A stretch of 12,923 bases of DNA from Candidatus Zixiibacteriota bacterium (GCA_003520965.1 DOTU01000007.1:1-12923); one strand, 5' to 3'; counted from the stretch's first letter, positions 1-6,442 are shown. The notes: generated by a model not told the origin, from the letters alone. Numbers and translations are program-made.

Positions 1-21
1 AACCAACTGAGCTACACCCAC
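1..21 (-). tRNA. 5' part of a tRNA gene, truncated by the window start (isotype uncertain, possibly tRNA-His)
   Basis: Read on the minus strand, position 21 downward gives a 7-nt acceptor strand GTGGGTG, the TA linker, GCTC (D-stem) and AGTTGGTT (D-loop). This is a canonical tRNA 5' end. The anticodon lies outside the window. GTGGGTG preceded by G (complement of base 22) would suit tRNA-His with its extra G at -1, but other isotypes share this acceptor. A promoter with correct spacing lies just upstream. Confidence 0.85.
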
Positions 22-25
22 CACG

Positions 26-285
26 TAAATTATCTTCATCCATAAAATATTCTCTAATTATCCATCTGTCAATATAATAAGTCGGCTGTCTCCCATCCAT
101 ATAGGAAGATTCCCATAGATTCAACTTGGGCTCCCGGGCCGCTCCACCCAAAGCCCCTTGTCTCATTCGTATATGCAATTGCTCCTCAATCGGTTAGGAG
201 AGTGTCTTTAAGTGCAACCATAGTTGCGGCGGGGCACGATGGTTGCATCCTCTCATTTGGACGTATCGCACCTGTAGGAGGAATA
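26..285. other. Intergenic leader between the tRNA and the lipoprotein gene
   Basis: I see no convincing gene here. The stretch holds the tRNA promoter (44-72). It also has a small inverted repeat CTCCT (183-187... region 182-187) and AGGAG (196-200), and a perfect 9-bp inverted repeat TGCAACCAT (213-221) / ATGGTTGCA (239-247) with a 17-nt loop. The latter lies 39 nt before the start codon and may be a 5'-UTR hairpin. I did not find a clear promoter for the downstream gene. Confidence 0.4.
44..72 (-). promoter_or_regulatory. Sigma70-type promoter for the leftmost tRNA
   Basis: On the minus strand there is a -35 TTGACA (bases 72-67), a 17-bp spacer and a -10 TATTTT (bases 49-44). Transcription would start near base 37, about 16 nt before the tRNA 5' end at base 21, which is a normal distance for a tRNA precursor leader. 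The assignment is inference from consensus match and position. Confidence 0.65.
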
Positions 286-2277
286 ATGCAAGGTTTTAAA
301 TTGACGAGGTTTAAATTACTGCTATTACTTTTTATATTCGCTTTGGCATTTGACATATTATCGAGCGGCTGTGGTATTAAAAAGCCGCAAGCCCCAACCT
401 GGATGACGGACTGGGAATTGCCTCTGTCCAATCGAATTTTCACCGTAAGTGAACTCCTAAACGACATGCATAGCGATAATATTGTCTTTGACGATAGCGG
501 TAATCCGTTTATCGAATTTACTCGGAGCCTCGATACAATCAAGGTGGATCAGAGCCTGCGATTCGATGCGAATAATCTTGATATAAAAGATTCAGTTGGA
601 ATTGTGGAAATCGAATCGCCTCCTGACGTGAATTCATTTACGAACTTAAGTGATATTGTCGATGTTGGTTTGGGATTCGTACCGCCGGCTCCGTTTGATA
701 TTGAGCAGCAGCTTCCAATTATCAGCAATTTCACCTGGGCGCATATCGATCAAGGTTTACTTGATGTTACTTTTCATAATTCCCTTGAAATCAATCTCGA
801 TGTTTTTACAGTCACCTTAATCGATAACAACGATCAGCATCAAATTGGAGTTTTAACATATCAGAATGGTCTCTCGTATCTCGAAACGGAAACTCAACAA
901 GTTGATATCTCGGGGCAGATAATTTCGAATTCGATTACTATGCTTTGCCATGGTCATACGCCGGGCGGATTGCTCCTTAATGCCGGCTCGCAGCGTCTTG
1001 AATCCACGGTTTCATTTCCAACAATTATCACCGTATCGGCTGCCTGCGCGCAACTCCCGGGGTTTACTCATACAAAATCCGGAAATTATGAAATCCAGGA
1101 TTCTACCAAGGTTTACTCATCGGTGATCTACGAAGGCAATCTATTCCTTCATGTTATAAACCATTGCGAAGTACCATTTGATATTACCCTGCATTCCCAA
1201 AATTTTAAAATTCAGGGCTTGGACTTTTCGATAAATCGCAGGCTTGAGCCCCATGAATTCTCCGAGGTTGTAATTGATCTTGCTGGTTACAATTTTACTC
1301 CCGAGGATAATCTTCAGACGCAAAATGTAACTATCAGTATGGTTAGTACCGTGCCATCATCAGGATCTCAGGAGTATACGTTCAGGGCATCAGATAGCTT
1401 GACAGTCCATATCGATGTTCCTCCAATAATTCTTGAATCACTAAGCGGTCGAATAAAACCTGCTCCAATCACAATCGATACTTTTACGCAGACTCTCGAT
1501 CTGCCCGATGGTCTGGATCAGACTCATCTGACTATGCCCAATCTCAGCTTAATCTTGAGCAATAACTGTATGGTTCCTGCCTATGCCGAAATAAACATAG
1601 ATGGCGGTGGCAGGACTCTGCATTTAACTGGATTGGTCGCCGGAAAGAGCGCGCCGGATGCACTCCCGGCGATTACCACGTTAGCTCCAAGCCAGGCCGA
1701 ATTATCACAATTTTTCGATCCGCCACCAATTGATCTGATAATTTCGGGCCAGGGAATAATCAATCCTAATTATGAGAAAGTATCGCTAAGGCGTAACGAC
1801 GATGTCTGCGGTGATGTTGCGTTTCGGTCCGCCCTGGCTTTTGAGATAAGCGATACAGTGAGTATCAAGCCCCAGATATCAAAAGTTGATCTTAATTCTA
1901 AACCGGGAGATCTTGGCTACGGGACATTTTTCGCTGATATCGAAAATCACCTTCCGGTTGGTGTCATAATGACTTTTTACCTGGGGCAAGCCTCCGATTC
2001 AACACTTCTTAACGATCCTCGAACAGTTATTTTGGGTCCGTATCAACTATCAGCCGGGCTAACTGATTCCGGAGGAATTGTTAATCAGGAGGTAAATTCA
2101 ACCATATCCGATTCCCTTGGAAGCGATGCAATCGCACTTTTTGCAAACGATTCGCTTTTCTTTGGGGAACGGATAAGGCTGTTACCGACTCCTTCCGCTG
2201 GGGTAGTTGTGACCGGCGCAGATCATATTCGGGTTGGGGCCAGGGCCAGATTGGAAATCAAAGTCGGTGGAGAATAA
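286..2277 (+). CDS. Large outer-membrane-type lipoprotein of unknown function, 663 aa
   Basis: I do not recognise a named family. The start at ATG 286 is chosen over an upstream GTG at 202 because a strong Shine-Dalgarno AGGAGG (276-281) precedes it. The protein from 286 also begins with a proper lipoprotein signal: basic residues (K5, R8, K10), a leucine-rich core (L11-F22), then S26-S27-G28 and lipidated C29. The mature part is rich in beta-prone, Asn/Asp/Thr/Ser segments with no visible catalytic motif, which suggests stacked beta domains. It sits 9 nt upstream of an outer-membrane barrel gene, so the two are probably cotranscribed and may act together at the outer membrane (inference). 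The lipid anchor implies attachment to a membrane, and its size suggests a periplasmic or surface-exposed role. Confidence 0.85.
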   Translation: MQGFKLTRFKLLLLLFIFALAFDILSSGCGIKKPQAPTWMTDWELPLSNRIFTVSELLNDMHSDNIVFDDSGNPFIEFTRSLDTIKVDQSLRFDANNLDIKDSVGIVEIESPPDVNSFTNLSDIVDVGLGFVPPAPFDIEQQLPIISNFTWAHIDQGLLDVTFHNSLEINLDVFTVTLIDNNDQHQIGVLTYQNGLSYLETETQQVDISGQIISNSITMLCHGHTPGGLLLNAGSQRLESTVSFPTIITVSAACAQLPGFTHTKSGNYEIQDSTKVYSSVIYEGNLFLHVINHCEVPFDITLHSQNFKIQGLDFSINRRLEPHEFSEVVIDLAGYNFTPEDNLQTQNVTISMVSTVPSSGSQEYTFRASDSLTVHIDVPPIILESLSGRIKPAPITIDTFTQTLDLPDGLDQTHLTMPNLSLILSNNCMVPAYAEINIDGGGRTLHLTGLVAGKSAPDALPAITTLAPSQAELSQFFDPPPIDLIISGQGIINPNYEKVSLRRNDDVCGDVAFRSALAFEISDTVSIKPQISKVDLNSKPGDLGYGTFFADIENHLPVGVIMTFYLGQASDSTLLNDPRTVILGPYQLSAGLTDSGGIVNQEVNSTISDSLGSDAIALFANDSLFFGERIRLLPTPSAGVVVTGADHIRVGARARLEIKVGGE

Positions 2278-2286
2278 GGGGACACT

Positions 2287-3549
2287 ATGAAATCAATGCT
2301 GAATCTTACCTGCTTTATGATATTGATTTTTGCGATATCTAATTCAGTCTGGGCAACGGGGGAAAATGATCCGCGAGCGGTAGGAATGGGTGGAGCTTAT
2401 ACTGCATTGGCCCGCGATCTCGATGCTCCCGCCTGGAATCCGGCGAACCTGGGCTTTTCTGATGGCAAGGGGTTCACTATTAATTTTTTCAATGTTGGGA
2501 TGAGACTGAAAAATAACAGCTTCTCAATTGCCGATTACAACAGATACAATGGGAAATTTCTAACCGAAGCCGATAAAGAGGAGATAATAAATTCTATTCC
2601 CGTTAATGGTCTGGGCCTGGACCTGGCAGCCCAAGCTTCAGTACTAAATTTCTCCATTGGTAACTTCGCCGTGACTTACAAAGGAATTGGCATTACAAGC
2701 TTTTCGCTGAATCGCGACCCGTTTCGGTTGCTTCTTCTGGGGAACGCCGTAGTGCATGATGTTTCGCTTAGCGATACAAGGGGTGAGGCGTATGGTATCG
2801 GGGATTTCGCGCTATCTTATGGGCAGGCTGTTCGCCGTTGGTCTGGGGGAGAGTTATCTGCGGGAGGAACCGTTCACTATCTCAGCGGTCTGGCTTTTGG
2901 TGGCATAACCAGTGCGTATGGTGGTGTGATTACAACCGATACTGGTTTTGTCGGGTCGGGTCAGATGATTTATCGTACTTCAAGAGGTGGGGGAGGATAT
3001 TCCTCGGACTTAGGTCTTGCGGCCAGGTTTTCGGACAATTGGTTTATCTCCGCTGTCTGGCAGAATGCTTATAGCAAAATCGATTGGAATAAGGACAATA
3101 AAGAACACTTAATGTGGTTTAATATGAAGCCTCTTACGGTTGAGGCTATGCTCGACGGGGCGCAGAGCGACTCATTGGTGACGTCGGACGACACATCATA
3201 TAGCGTAGGAAGTTTTTCCACGCATTTAACGCGATCGATCCGACTTGGATTGGCAAAAAAGTGGCGCAGGGTTGCCTGTTCTTTCGATTGGGAGCAAAAT
3301 CTTAAAAACGGGCCTGGAGTAAGTATAAAACCTCGATTTGCCAGCGGTGTAGAGTATGCGCCATGGAAACTTCTTCCGCTTCGGGCTGGTCTGGCCCTCG
3401 GCGGCAATCAAGGATCGAGTTATTCGGTTGGTTTTGGTTTTCGGATTGGAGCCTACAATTTTGATTTGGGCCTGGCCAATTCAGGATCGCCGTCTCCAGC
3501 GCATAGCAAGGGAGCAACAATGGCGATTGGCATGAGTTTGCGTTTCTGA
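2287..3549 (+). CDS. PorV/FadL-like outer-membrane beta-barrel protein, 420 aa
   Basis: The protein starts with a Sec signal peptide of about 23 residues (cleavage likely after V21-W22-A23). Next comes the motif ENDPRAVGMGGAYTA followed by AWNPANLG, which is characteristic of the PorV/PorQ/UPF0164 group of FadL-like barrels in FCB bacteria. The remainder alternates aromatic/glycine-rich beta strands, and the chain ends in phenylalanine (MSLRF), as usual for proteins inserted by the BAM machinery. Family-level placement is well supported, but substrate or partner is not: relatives include type IX secretion accessory proteins and uncharacterised barrels, and I see nothing here to prove a secretion role. 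It starts 9 nt after the lipoprotein stop with AAGGGG as a ribosome binding site overlapping that stop, indicating translational coupling. Confidence 0.85.
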   Translation: MKSMLNLTCFMILIFAISNSVWATGENDPRAVGMGGAYTALARDLDAPAWNPANLGFSDGKGFTINFFNVGMRLKNNSFSIADYNRYNGKFLTEADKEEIINSIPVNGLGLDLAAQASVLNFSIGNFAVTYKGIGITSFSLNRDPFRLLLLGNAVVHDVSLSDTRGEAYGIGDFALSYGQAVRRWSGGELSAGGTVHYLSGLAFGGITSAYGGVITTDTGFVGSGQMIYRTSRGGGGYSSDLGLAARFSDNWFISAVWQNAYSKIDWNKDNKEHLMWFNMKPLTVEAMLDGAQSDSLVTSDDTSYSVGSFSTHLTRSIRLGLAKKWRRVACSFDWEQNLKNGPGVSIKPRFASGVEYAPWKLLPLRAGLALGGNQGSSYSVGFGFRIGAYNFDLGLANSGSPSPAHSKGATMAIGMSLRF

Positions 3550-3599
3550 ACGCTAAATTGCCGGGGTTTGGTGACGATATATTACCTGTATAGCGAATC

Positions 3600-3627
3600 T
3601 TTACAACAAATCTTAGAGGGTTATAAT
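3600..3627 (+). promoter_or_regulatory. Candidate sigma70-type promoter P1 upstream of the structured RNA region
   Basis: TTTACA (3600-3605), a 16-bp spacer and a perfect TATAAT (3622-3627). Predicted start is about 3634. It may give a longer isoform of the downstream RNA or a short RNA ending near 3730. There is no coding sequence directly after it. Confidence 0.45.
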
Positions 3628-3702
3628 ATTCAAGCCCAATAATAGCCGGTAGATACCCGAAATTGATGGATTTTAATTCTTTAAAGATTGTGAAAATAAT
3701 AT

Positions 3703-3733
3703 CACTTTTTATAAAAAAAAGTGTTGATTTTTC
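3703..3733 (+). terminator. AT-rich hairpin with T-rich tail, possible weak terminator
   Basis: CACTTTTT (3703-3710) pairs over 8 bp with AAAAAGTG (3716-3723) around a 5-nt loop, followed by TTGATTTTTCTT. It is about 150 nt downstream of the barrel gene and could end that transcript or one from the 3600 promoter. The stem has few G-C pairs, so termination may be inefficient. Confidence 0.35.
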
Positions 3734-3762
3734 TTGCCATAATCACCGAGGTATGGTATGCT
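3734..3762 (+). promoter_or_regulatory. Candidate sigma70-type promoter P2 of the structured RNA
   Basis: TTGCCA (3734-3739), 17-bp spacer, TATGCT (3757-3762), predicting a transcription start at about 3769. The dense RNA helices begin within a few tens of bases of this start, which supports the assignment. Confidence 0.55.
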
Positions 3763-3768
3763 TTGCAA

Positions 3769-4345
3769 CAATCTGAGTCATGGACCATGATTTTGGCGTA
3801 TGGCTTGGAAATCCGATAGATGGCAGTTATTATCGGAGCCATCCGAAAGTAGCCTACATAGGCGGGAGGGGATCCTCGCTAAACGGCTGATTCAAAATTT
3901 CGGATTATATAAATGCTACTTATCGGGATCGGTTGCTGTTATAAAACCGAATTAGCTTCGTTATTTGGAACCGAACTTATGCTGGTATTGTTAGTATAAG
4001 CCAGTTAGAAGTACTGTTAACTGCCACAATAACAGCAGATTTTCTTCAAGAAGCTCTCGCAGACGGAATAGGGGCGCCGAAAAGGCAGGCTTCAGGGGTT
4101 TGTGCCTGAAAAGTAACCCCGATAACTAAAGGCACGGATTTACTTAATAATTCTCATTTATCGGAGAAGGTTCGTAAGAAGTAATTTATAAATACTATTA
4201 ATCTGAAATCCCCAAAAGGGAAGCTCAAACCTTATAAGGGGATGCAACAGGGAAACTTACAAGAATCGTTGGGGCAGGGAGTGTAGCAGCCTCGGGGATT
4301 CAATAATCGAAAAACACTTAAATCCATAGAAGTAAATGGCGTCAT
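3769..4345 (+). ncRNA. Candidate large structured RNA, class unknown (about 550-580 nt), possibly the leader of the small downstream gene
   Basis: No reading frame of credible quality covers this stretch. It contains complementary segments spaced as RNA helices: ATGGCT/AGCCAT (3800-3805/3837-3842) enclosing CCGATA/TATCGG (3813-3818/3831-3836); CCGAAAGTAGC (3843-3853) with GCTACTT (3915-3921) and TCGG (3923-3926), 11 bp with one bulged base; TCGGTT/AACCGA (3929-3934/3945-3950); CTGTTA/TAACAG (4014-4019/4030-4035); GAAGC/GCTTC (4050-4054/4089-4093); an H-type pseudoknot (4095-4135); GGATTT/AAATCC (4136-4141/4206-4211) or the competing ATCCCC/GGGGAT (4208-4213/4238-4243); and AGTGT/ACACT near 4280-4318. 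A promoter lies at its 5' edge. It is not tmRNA: no tRNA-like ends and no TTCRA T-loop. It is not RNase P RNA, whose conserved cores are absent. The 3' end is unclear. No terminator separates it from the small gene at 4362, so it may be a very long 5' leader. Confidence 0.5.
4095..4135 (+). other. H-type RNA pseudoknot within the structured RNA
   Basis: Stem 1 is GGGGTT (4095-4100) with AACCCC (4115-4120). Stem 2 is GTGCCT (4102-4107) with AGGCAC (4130-4135). Both are perfect 6-bp helices, interleaved, with loops of 1, 7 and 9 nt, a sterically feasible pseudoknot. A competing simple hairpin TTCAGG/CCTGAA (4091-4096/4105-4110) uses part of the same bases, so the region could switch between two folds. 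Confidence 0.6.
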
Positions 4346-4361
4346 TAAGGAGGCGACCAGA

Positions 4362-4559
4362 TTGTCTGAAAGAACTCAAGAAATAGAGACGGAAGCAAAA
4401 GAGATCGATTCGGTGAAGGAAGTAAGTCGGCCGGAGGAAAGAACGGCTGATGTCAGTCCTGCGCGAATTGAGCGTATGAAAAAAGCATTCCGTCCCACAT
4501 GGCTCCATGACCAGATTAATTCCACCGGCAACGGCAACGGCAAGGGCAAAAAAGAGTAA
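4362..4559 (+). CDS. Small charged protein, 65 aa, unknown function
   Basis: I do not recognise this protein. It is supported by a near-perfect Shine-Dalgarno AAGGAGG (4347-4353), 8 nt before a TTG start, by lying directly downstream of the structured RNA, and by a likely terminator at 4785-4811. There is no signal peptide or membrane segment. Residues 1-30 are Glu/Lys/Arg-rich and probably helical or disordered. Residues 34-52 (ARIERMKKAFRPTWLHDQI) form a basic, amphipathic segment with the only Trp. The tail alternates Gly/Asn/Lys (TGNGNGKGKKE) and is flexible and basic. That pattern would suit a nucleic-acid- or ribosome-binding peptide, perhaps a partner of the adjacent RNA, but this is inference. 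The weak point is length: a short frame can be open by chance. Confidence 0.55.
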   Translation: MSERTQEIETEAKEIDSVKEVSRPEERTADVSPARIERMKKAFRPTWLHDQINSTGNGNGKGKKE

Positions 4560-4639
4560 AATAATCCTTGACTTTTCGCTTGGAGGGGTTAATCATAAAT
4601 ATGCAGGCATATATTATGCGGGCTCTTTGAGAAGTGTTA

Positions 4640-4664
4640 TCAAAAAACCGGTTTTTTTCCGGTT
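4640..4664 (-). terminator. Intrinsic terminator of the sigma/anti-sigma operon
   Basis: On the minus strand AACCGG pairs with CCGGTT (bases 4664-4659 and 4651-4646) around an A7 loop and runs straight into six T residues. It is about 155 nt beyond the anti-sigma stop codon. The plus-strand reading lacks a T tail, so the minus orientation is preferred. Confidence 0.6.
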
Positions 4665-4784
4665 GTTCAGATTAATGAATGATAATTGGATGCTTCTCTG
4701 AGAGGGAAAATTTTCAGCGGTTTTGGAAATTAGGTGTCTTCTTACCCCCTCCGGAAGATATTTAAAAACTAAGACCGCAACCGA

Positions 4785-4811
4785 GGCCCCCAAAAGGGGC
4801 CTTATTCTTTT
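4785..4811 (+). terminator. Intrinsic terminator of the structured RNA/small-protein transcript
   Basis: GGCCCC (4785-4790), loop CAAAA, GGGGCC (4796-4801), then TTATTCTTTT. This is a 6-bp all-G/C stem with a T-rich tail in the + direction. The same hairpin also lies 17 nt past the minus-strand stop and could contribute there, but without an adjacent T run. Confidence 0.7.
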
Positions 4812-4817
4812 CCACGA

Positions 4818-5873
4818 TTATTGACTTTTACAAATGAACTTAACAGGGTATTCTATCCAAACCGGAAGATTTAATCCATTGGCGGAAGCCGGAATAAAGA
4901 CACTCTCTTTAGCGGCTTTTAGCGCCGCCTCCTCAAATCCAAGCCCGGGTGCGTCACAAGAGACCACCTGAACATCCTTAATACTACCATCGATTTCAAC
5001 TCTGGCAAGTATTAAAACTGTACCGGACAGGGCTTGCTTCCTGGCCCAGACCGGATATTCGGGATTTACCATTTTTACCGCTATTGGCATCTTCTCGATG
5101 GTAACAACGTTACTTGATTGCGCTTCCGCCACCTGTAGCGAGCCTGGAGCGGCGAAATAATCCGGTCGAGACGCCCGATACTGCTGTTGTATATCGGCCG
5201 AGGTATTATTTTCCGCCAGAACAATATCGCCAATGCTAACTGACTCGGGAGCTGCAATATTAGCAACAAATCCGGATGCGCCTGATTTCATCATCGATAA
5301 GGTGAAAGAAGAATCAGCGGCGGTAACCGGCGGAACAGTTGCCAGACTTTTACTGTCGCTTTTAGTAGCTGGAACATCCTTAGCTTTTTCTACTTTTTTT
5401 GTGGCCTCTGCCCGCATCTCGCCCGCAGCCTGTGGCGGTAATGTGGCTTGGCGGCCGAGTTCCAAATTCAAAACCCTGTACTTATCCTGTTCACCATTTT
5501 GAGCAGTCGAAGATGGAGAGCGAAGATCGCCAAGATCGGAGACTGATTTAACGAGGAAAATGACAATCGTAGCGGCCAGGGCAAATGATAAGGCCATGCG
5601 TAGAGCATATTTTTCAGGAGGTTTTTGAGGCACGAATATAGGCGCCTTTTGCTCCCTGATTTTTCGCATCACTCTGGCGTCGAAGGCCGCGGTATCGATA
5701 CCGGCCAGGGCCTTTTGATCTTTCAAAGAAGATTCGGCAAGCGTCTTTATTGTTTCGAAAGCCTGATGGCAATCGGGACAATCATTTAGATGGCGCTCCA
5801 GATCATTCAATTCGGACGAGGAAATATCGGGGTAAAGCCAAAGAAGCTTATCTATTTTTCTGCATTCGTTCAA
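4818..5873 (-). CDS. Transmembrane anti-sigma factor with zinc-finger N-terminus and periplasmic TonB C-terminal domain, 351 aa
   Basis: The N-terminus is an anti-sigma zinc-binding domain (zf-HC2/ZAS type): C4, then H28-x3-C32-x2-C35. A basic linker leads to one transmembrane helix at about residues 90-108. Next is a long Ala/Lys/Ser/Thr-rich region (about 115-260) and a C-terminal TonB_C domain (about 268-351, beginning VNPEYPVWARKQALSG and ending PVWIEYPVKF). The first part should hold the sigma factor inactive at the inner membrane. The last part resembles the periplasmic domain by which TonB contacts TonB-dependent receptors. The combination suggests direct sensing of an envelope or receptor state (inference). 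The start codon overlaps the stop of the sigma gene (ATGA), the classic cotranscribed sigma/anti-sigma arrangement. An alternative view is a TonB-like energy transducer that has acquired a zinc finger, but no ExbB/ExbD genes are nearby. Confidence 0.85.
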   Translation of the reverse strand: MNECRKIDKLLWLYPDISSSELNDLERHLNDCPDCHQAFETIKTLAESSLKDQKALAGIDTAAFDARVMRKIREQKAPIFVPQKPPEKYALRMALSFALAATIVIFLVKSVSDLGDLRSPSSTAQNGEQDKYRVLNLELGRQATLPPQAAGEMRAEATKKVEKAKDVPATKSDSKSLATVPPVTAADSSFTLSMMKSGASGFVANIAAPESVSIGDIVLAENNTSADIQQQYRASRPDYFAAPGSLQVAEAQSSNVVTIEKMPIAVKMVNPEYPVWARKQALSGTVLILARVEIDGSIKDVQVVSCDAPGLGFEEAALKAAKESVFIPASANGLNLPVWIEYPVKFICKSQ

Positions 5874-6427
5874 ATGAAATCATCCTTATTAATTATATCG
5901 GTCAATTTTTGACGCGCTCTGAAAAGCCGCGACATAACAGTACCGATTTTTACTTTCAATATTTGGGCTATTTCGTCATAGCCATAGTTTCCATATGCTT
6001 TGAGCACCAGGACCTCCTTAAGTTTGGAGGGCAGCGTTTCGATCGCTTTTTCCACTTTTATTAATCGCTCCTGGCTTTCAATTGCATCGGTATCCGATTC
6101 CCGTATTGAATCGAATTCGGTTACCTCCCGAAAAACCTTGCTATGTCTTACCCGGCGGCGAAGCCTGTCCCGGCATTCATTCATGGCAACACTGGCGGCC
6201 CAGGCGGCGAAGTCTCTTGCCTGATCAAAGTCCTTAAGATGAAAGTAAATCTTTACAAAGCTCTCTTGTGCCGCTTCCTCAGCTTCAATCCTATCTCCCA
6301 ACAGGCGCAAACAAATACCCAGGATTCGCTGCCTGTGACATAAAAGCAATTGCTCGAAGGCTTTATCGTCGCCCGCTAAGGCCTGCCTGACATGCTCGAT
6401 ATCGCCGCTGTCATTGCCCACGAGCAA
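5870..6427 (-). CDS. ECF-family (RpoE-like) RNA polymerase sigma factor, 185 aa
   Basis: Sigma region 2 spans about residues 20-90 (CHRQRILGICLRLLGD, then EAEEAAQESFVKIYFHLKDF, the -10-binding and core-binding helices). Region 4 spans about 125-178 (LPSKLKEVLVLKAYGNYGYDEIAQIL, then KVKIGTVMSRLFRARQKL, the helix-turn-helix that reads the -35 element). Length and lack of regions 1 and 3 are typical of ECF sigma factors. It directs RNA polymerase to a stress- or envelope-related regulon and is presumably held by the cotranscribed anti-sigma factor. The start at TTG 6427 has a weak GGGAA ribosome site; GTG at 6421 is an alternative and would shorten it by two residues. A possible autoregulatory ECF promoter lies 20-45 nt upstream. 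Confidence 0.93.
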   Translation of the reverse strand: MLVGNDSGDIEHVRQALAGDDKAFEQLLLCHRQRILGICLRLLGDRIEAEEAAQESFVKIYFHLKDFDQARDFAAWAASVAMNECRDRLRRRVRHSKVFREVTEFDSIRESDTDAIESQERLIKVEKAIETLPSKLKEVLVLKAYGNYGYDEIAQILKVKIGTVMSRLFRARQKLTDIINKDDFI

Positions 6428-6442
6428 TAGATTCCCATTTGC

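Larger units (their letters stand above)
4560..4817. other. Convergent intergenic region with two oppositely oriented terminator hairpins
   Basis: No gene is supported here. The region lies between the small + strand gene and the 3' end of the - strand anti-sigma gene. It contains hairpin GCATA/TATGC (4608-4620) and the two terminators listed separately. A lone TTGACT at 4568-4573 lacks a good -10 at proper distance. Confidence 0.5.

Noticed and set aside
178..250. tRNA-like element (GCTCCTCAATCGGTTAGGAGA resembles a D-arm)
   Set aside because: There is no acceptor stem, anticodon arm or T-loop in register.
202..285. GTG 202 as start of the lipoprotein
   Set aside because: It has no SD and would put 28 non-hydrophobic residues before the signal peptide, whereas ATG 286 has AGGAGG and begins a good lipoprotein signal.
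3976..4038. Two further H-type pseudoknots (CTTAT/ATAAG with CTGG/CCAG; TGTTA/TAACA with CTGC/GCAG)
   Set aside because: The last loop would be zero nt across a 5-bp stem in both, which is sterically unlikely. I keep only the simple hairpins, or regard these as alternative pairings.
3841..4260. RNase P RNA, cobalamin riboswitch or group I intron
   Set aside because: Isolated look-alikes occur (CCGAAAGTAGCC, AAAAGGGAAGC, CAGGGAAAC). The rest of each conserved core is missing: GAGGAAAGTCC/ACAGAACCCGG, the B12 box, and the P7/R-S elements.
3769..4345. tmRNA (ssrA) as identity of the pseudoknot-rich RNA
   Set aside because: The interleaved helices recall tmRNA, and smpB is in the window. But there is no pairing of 5' and 3' ends into an acceptor stem, no TTCGAC-type D-loop analog, no TTCRA T-loop and no short tag frame ending in an ALAA-like peptide. 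A permuted form also lacks these signals.
4507..4701. Overlapping 64-aa frame on the + strand
   Set aside because: It starts inside the 65-aa gene, has no SD, and runs through the hairpin at 4646-4664.
5233..6343. Several + strand frames of 66-104 codons across the sigma/anti-sigma genes
   Set aside because: They are antisense shadows of two well-supported genes, with no family motifs or ribosome sites.
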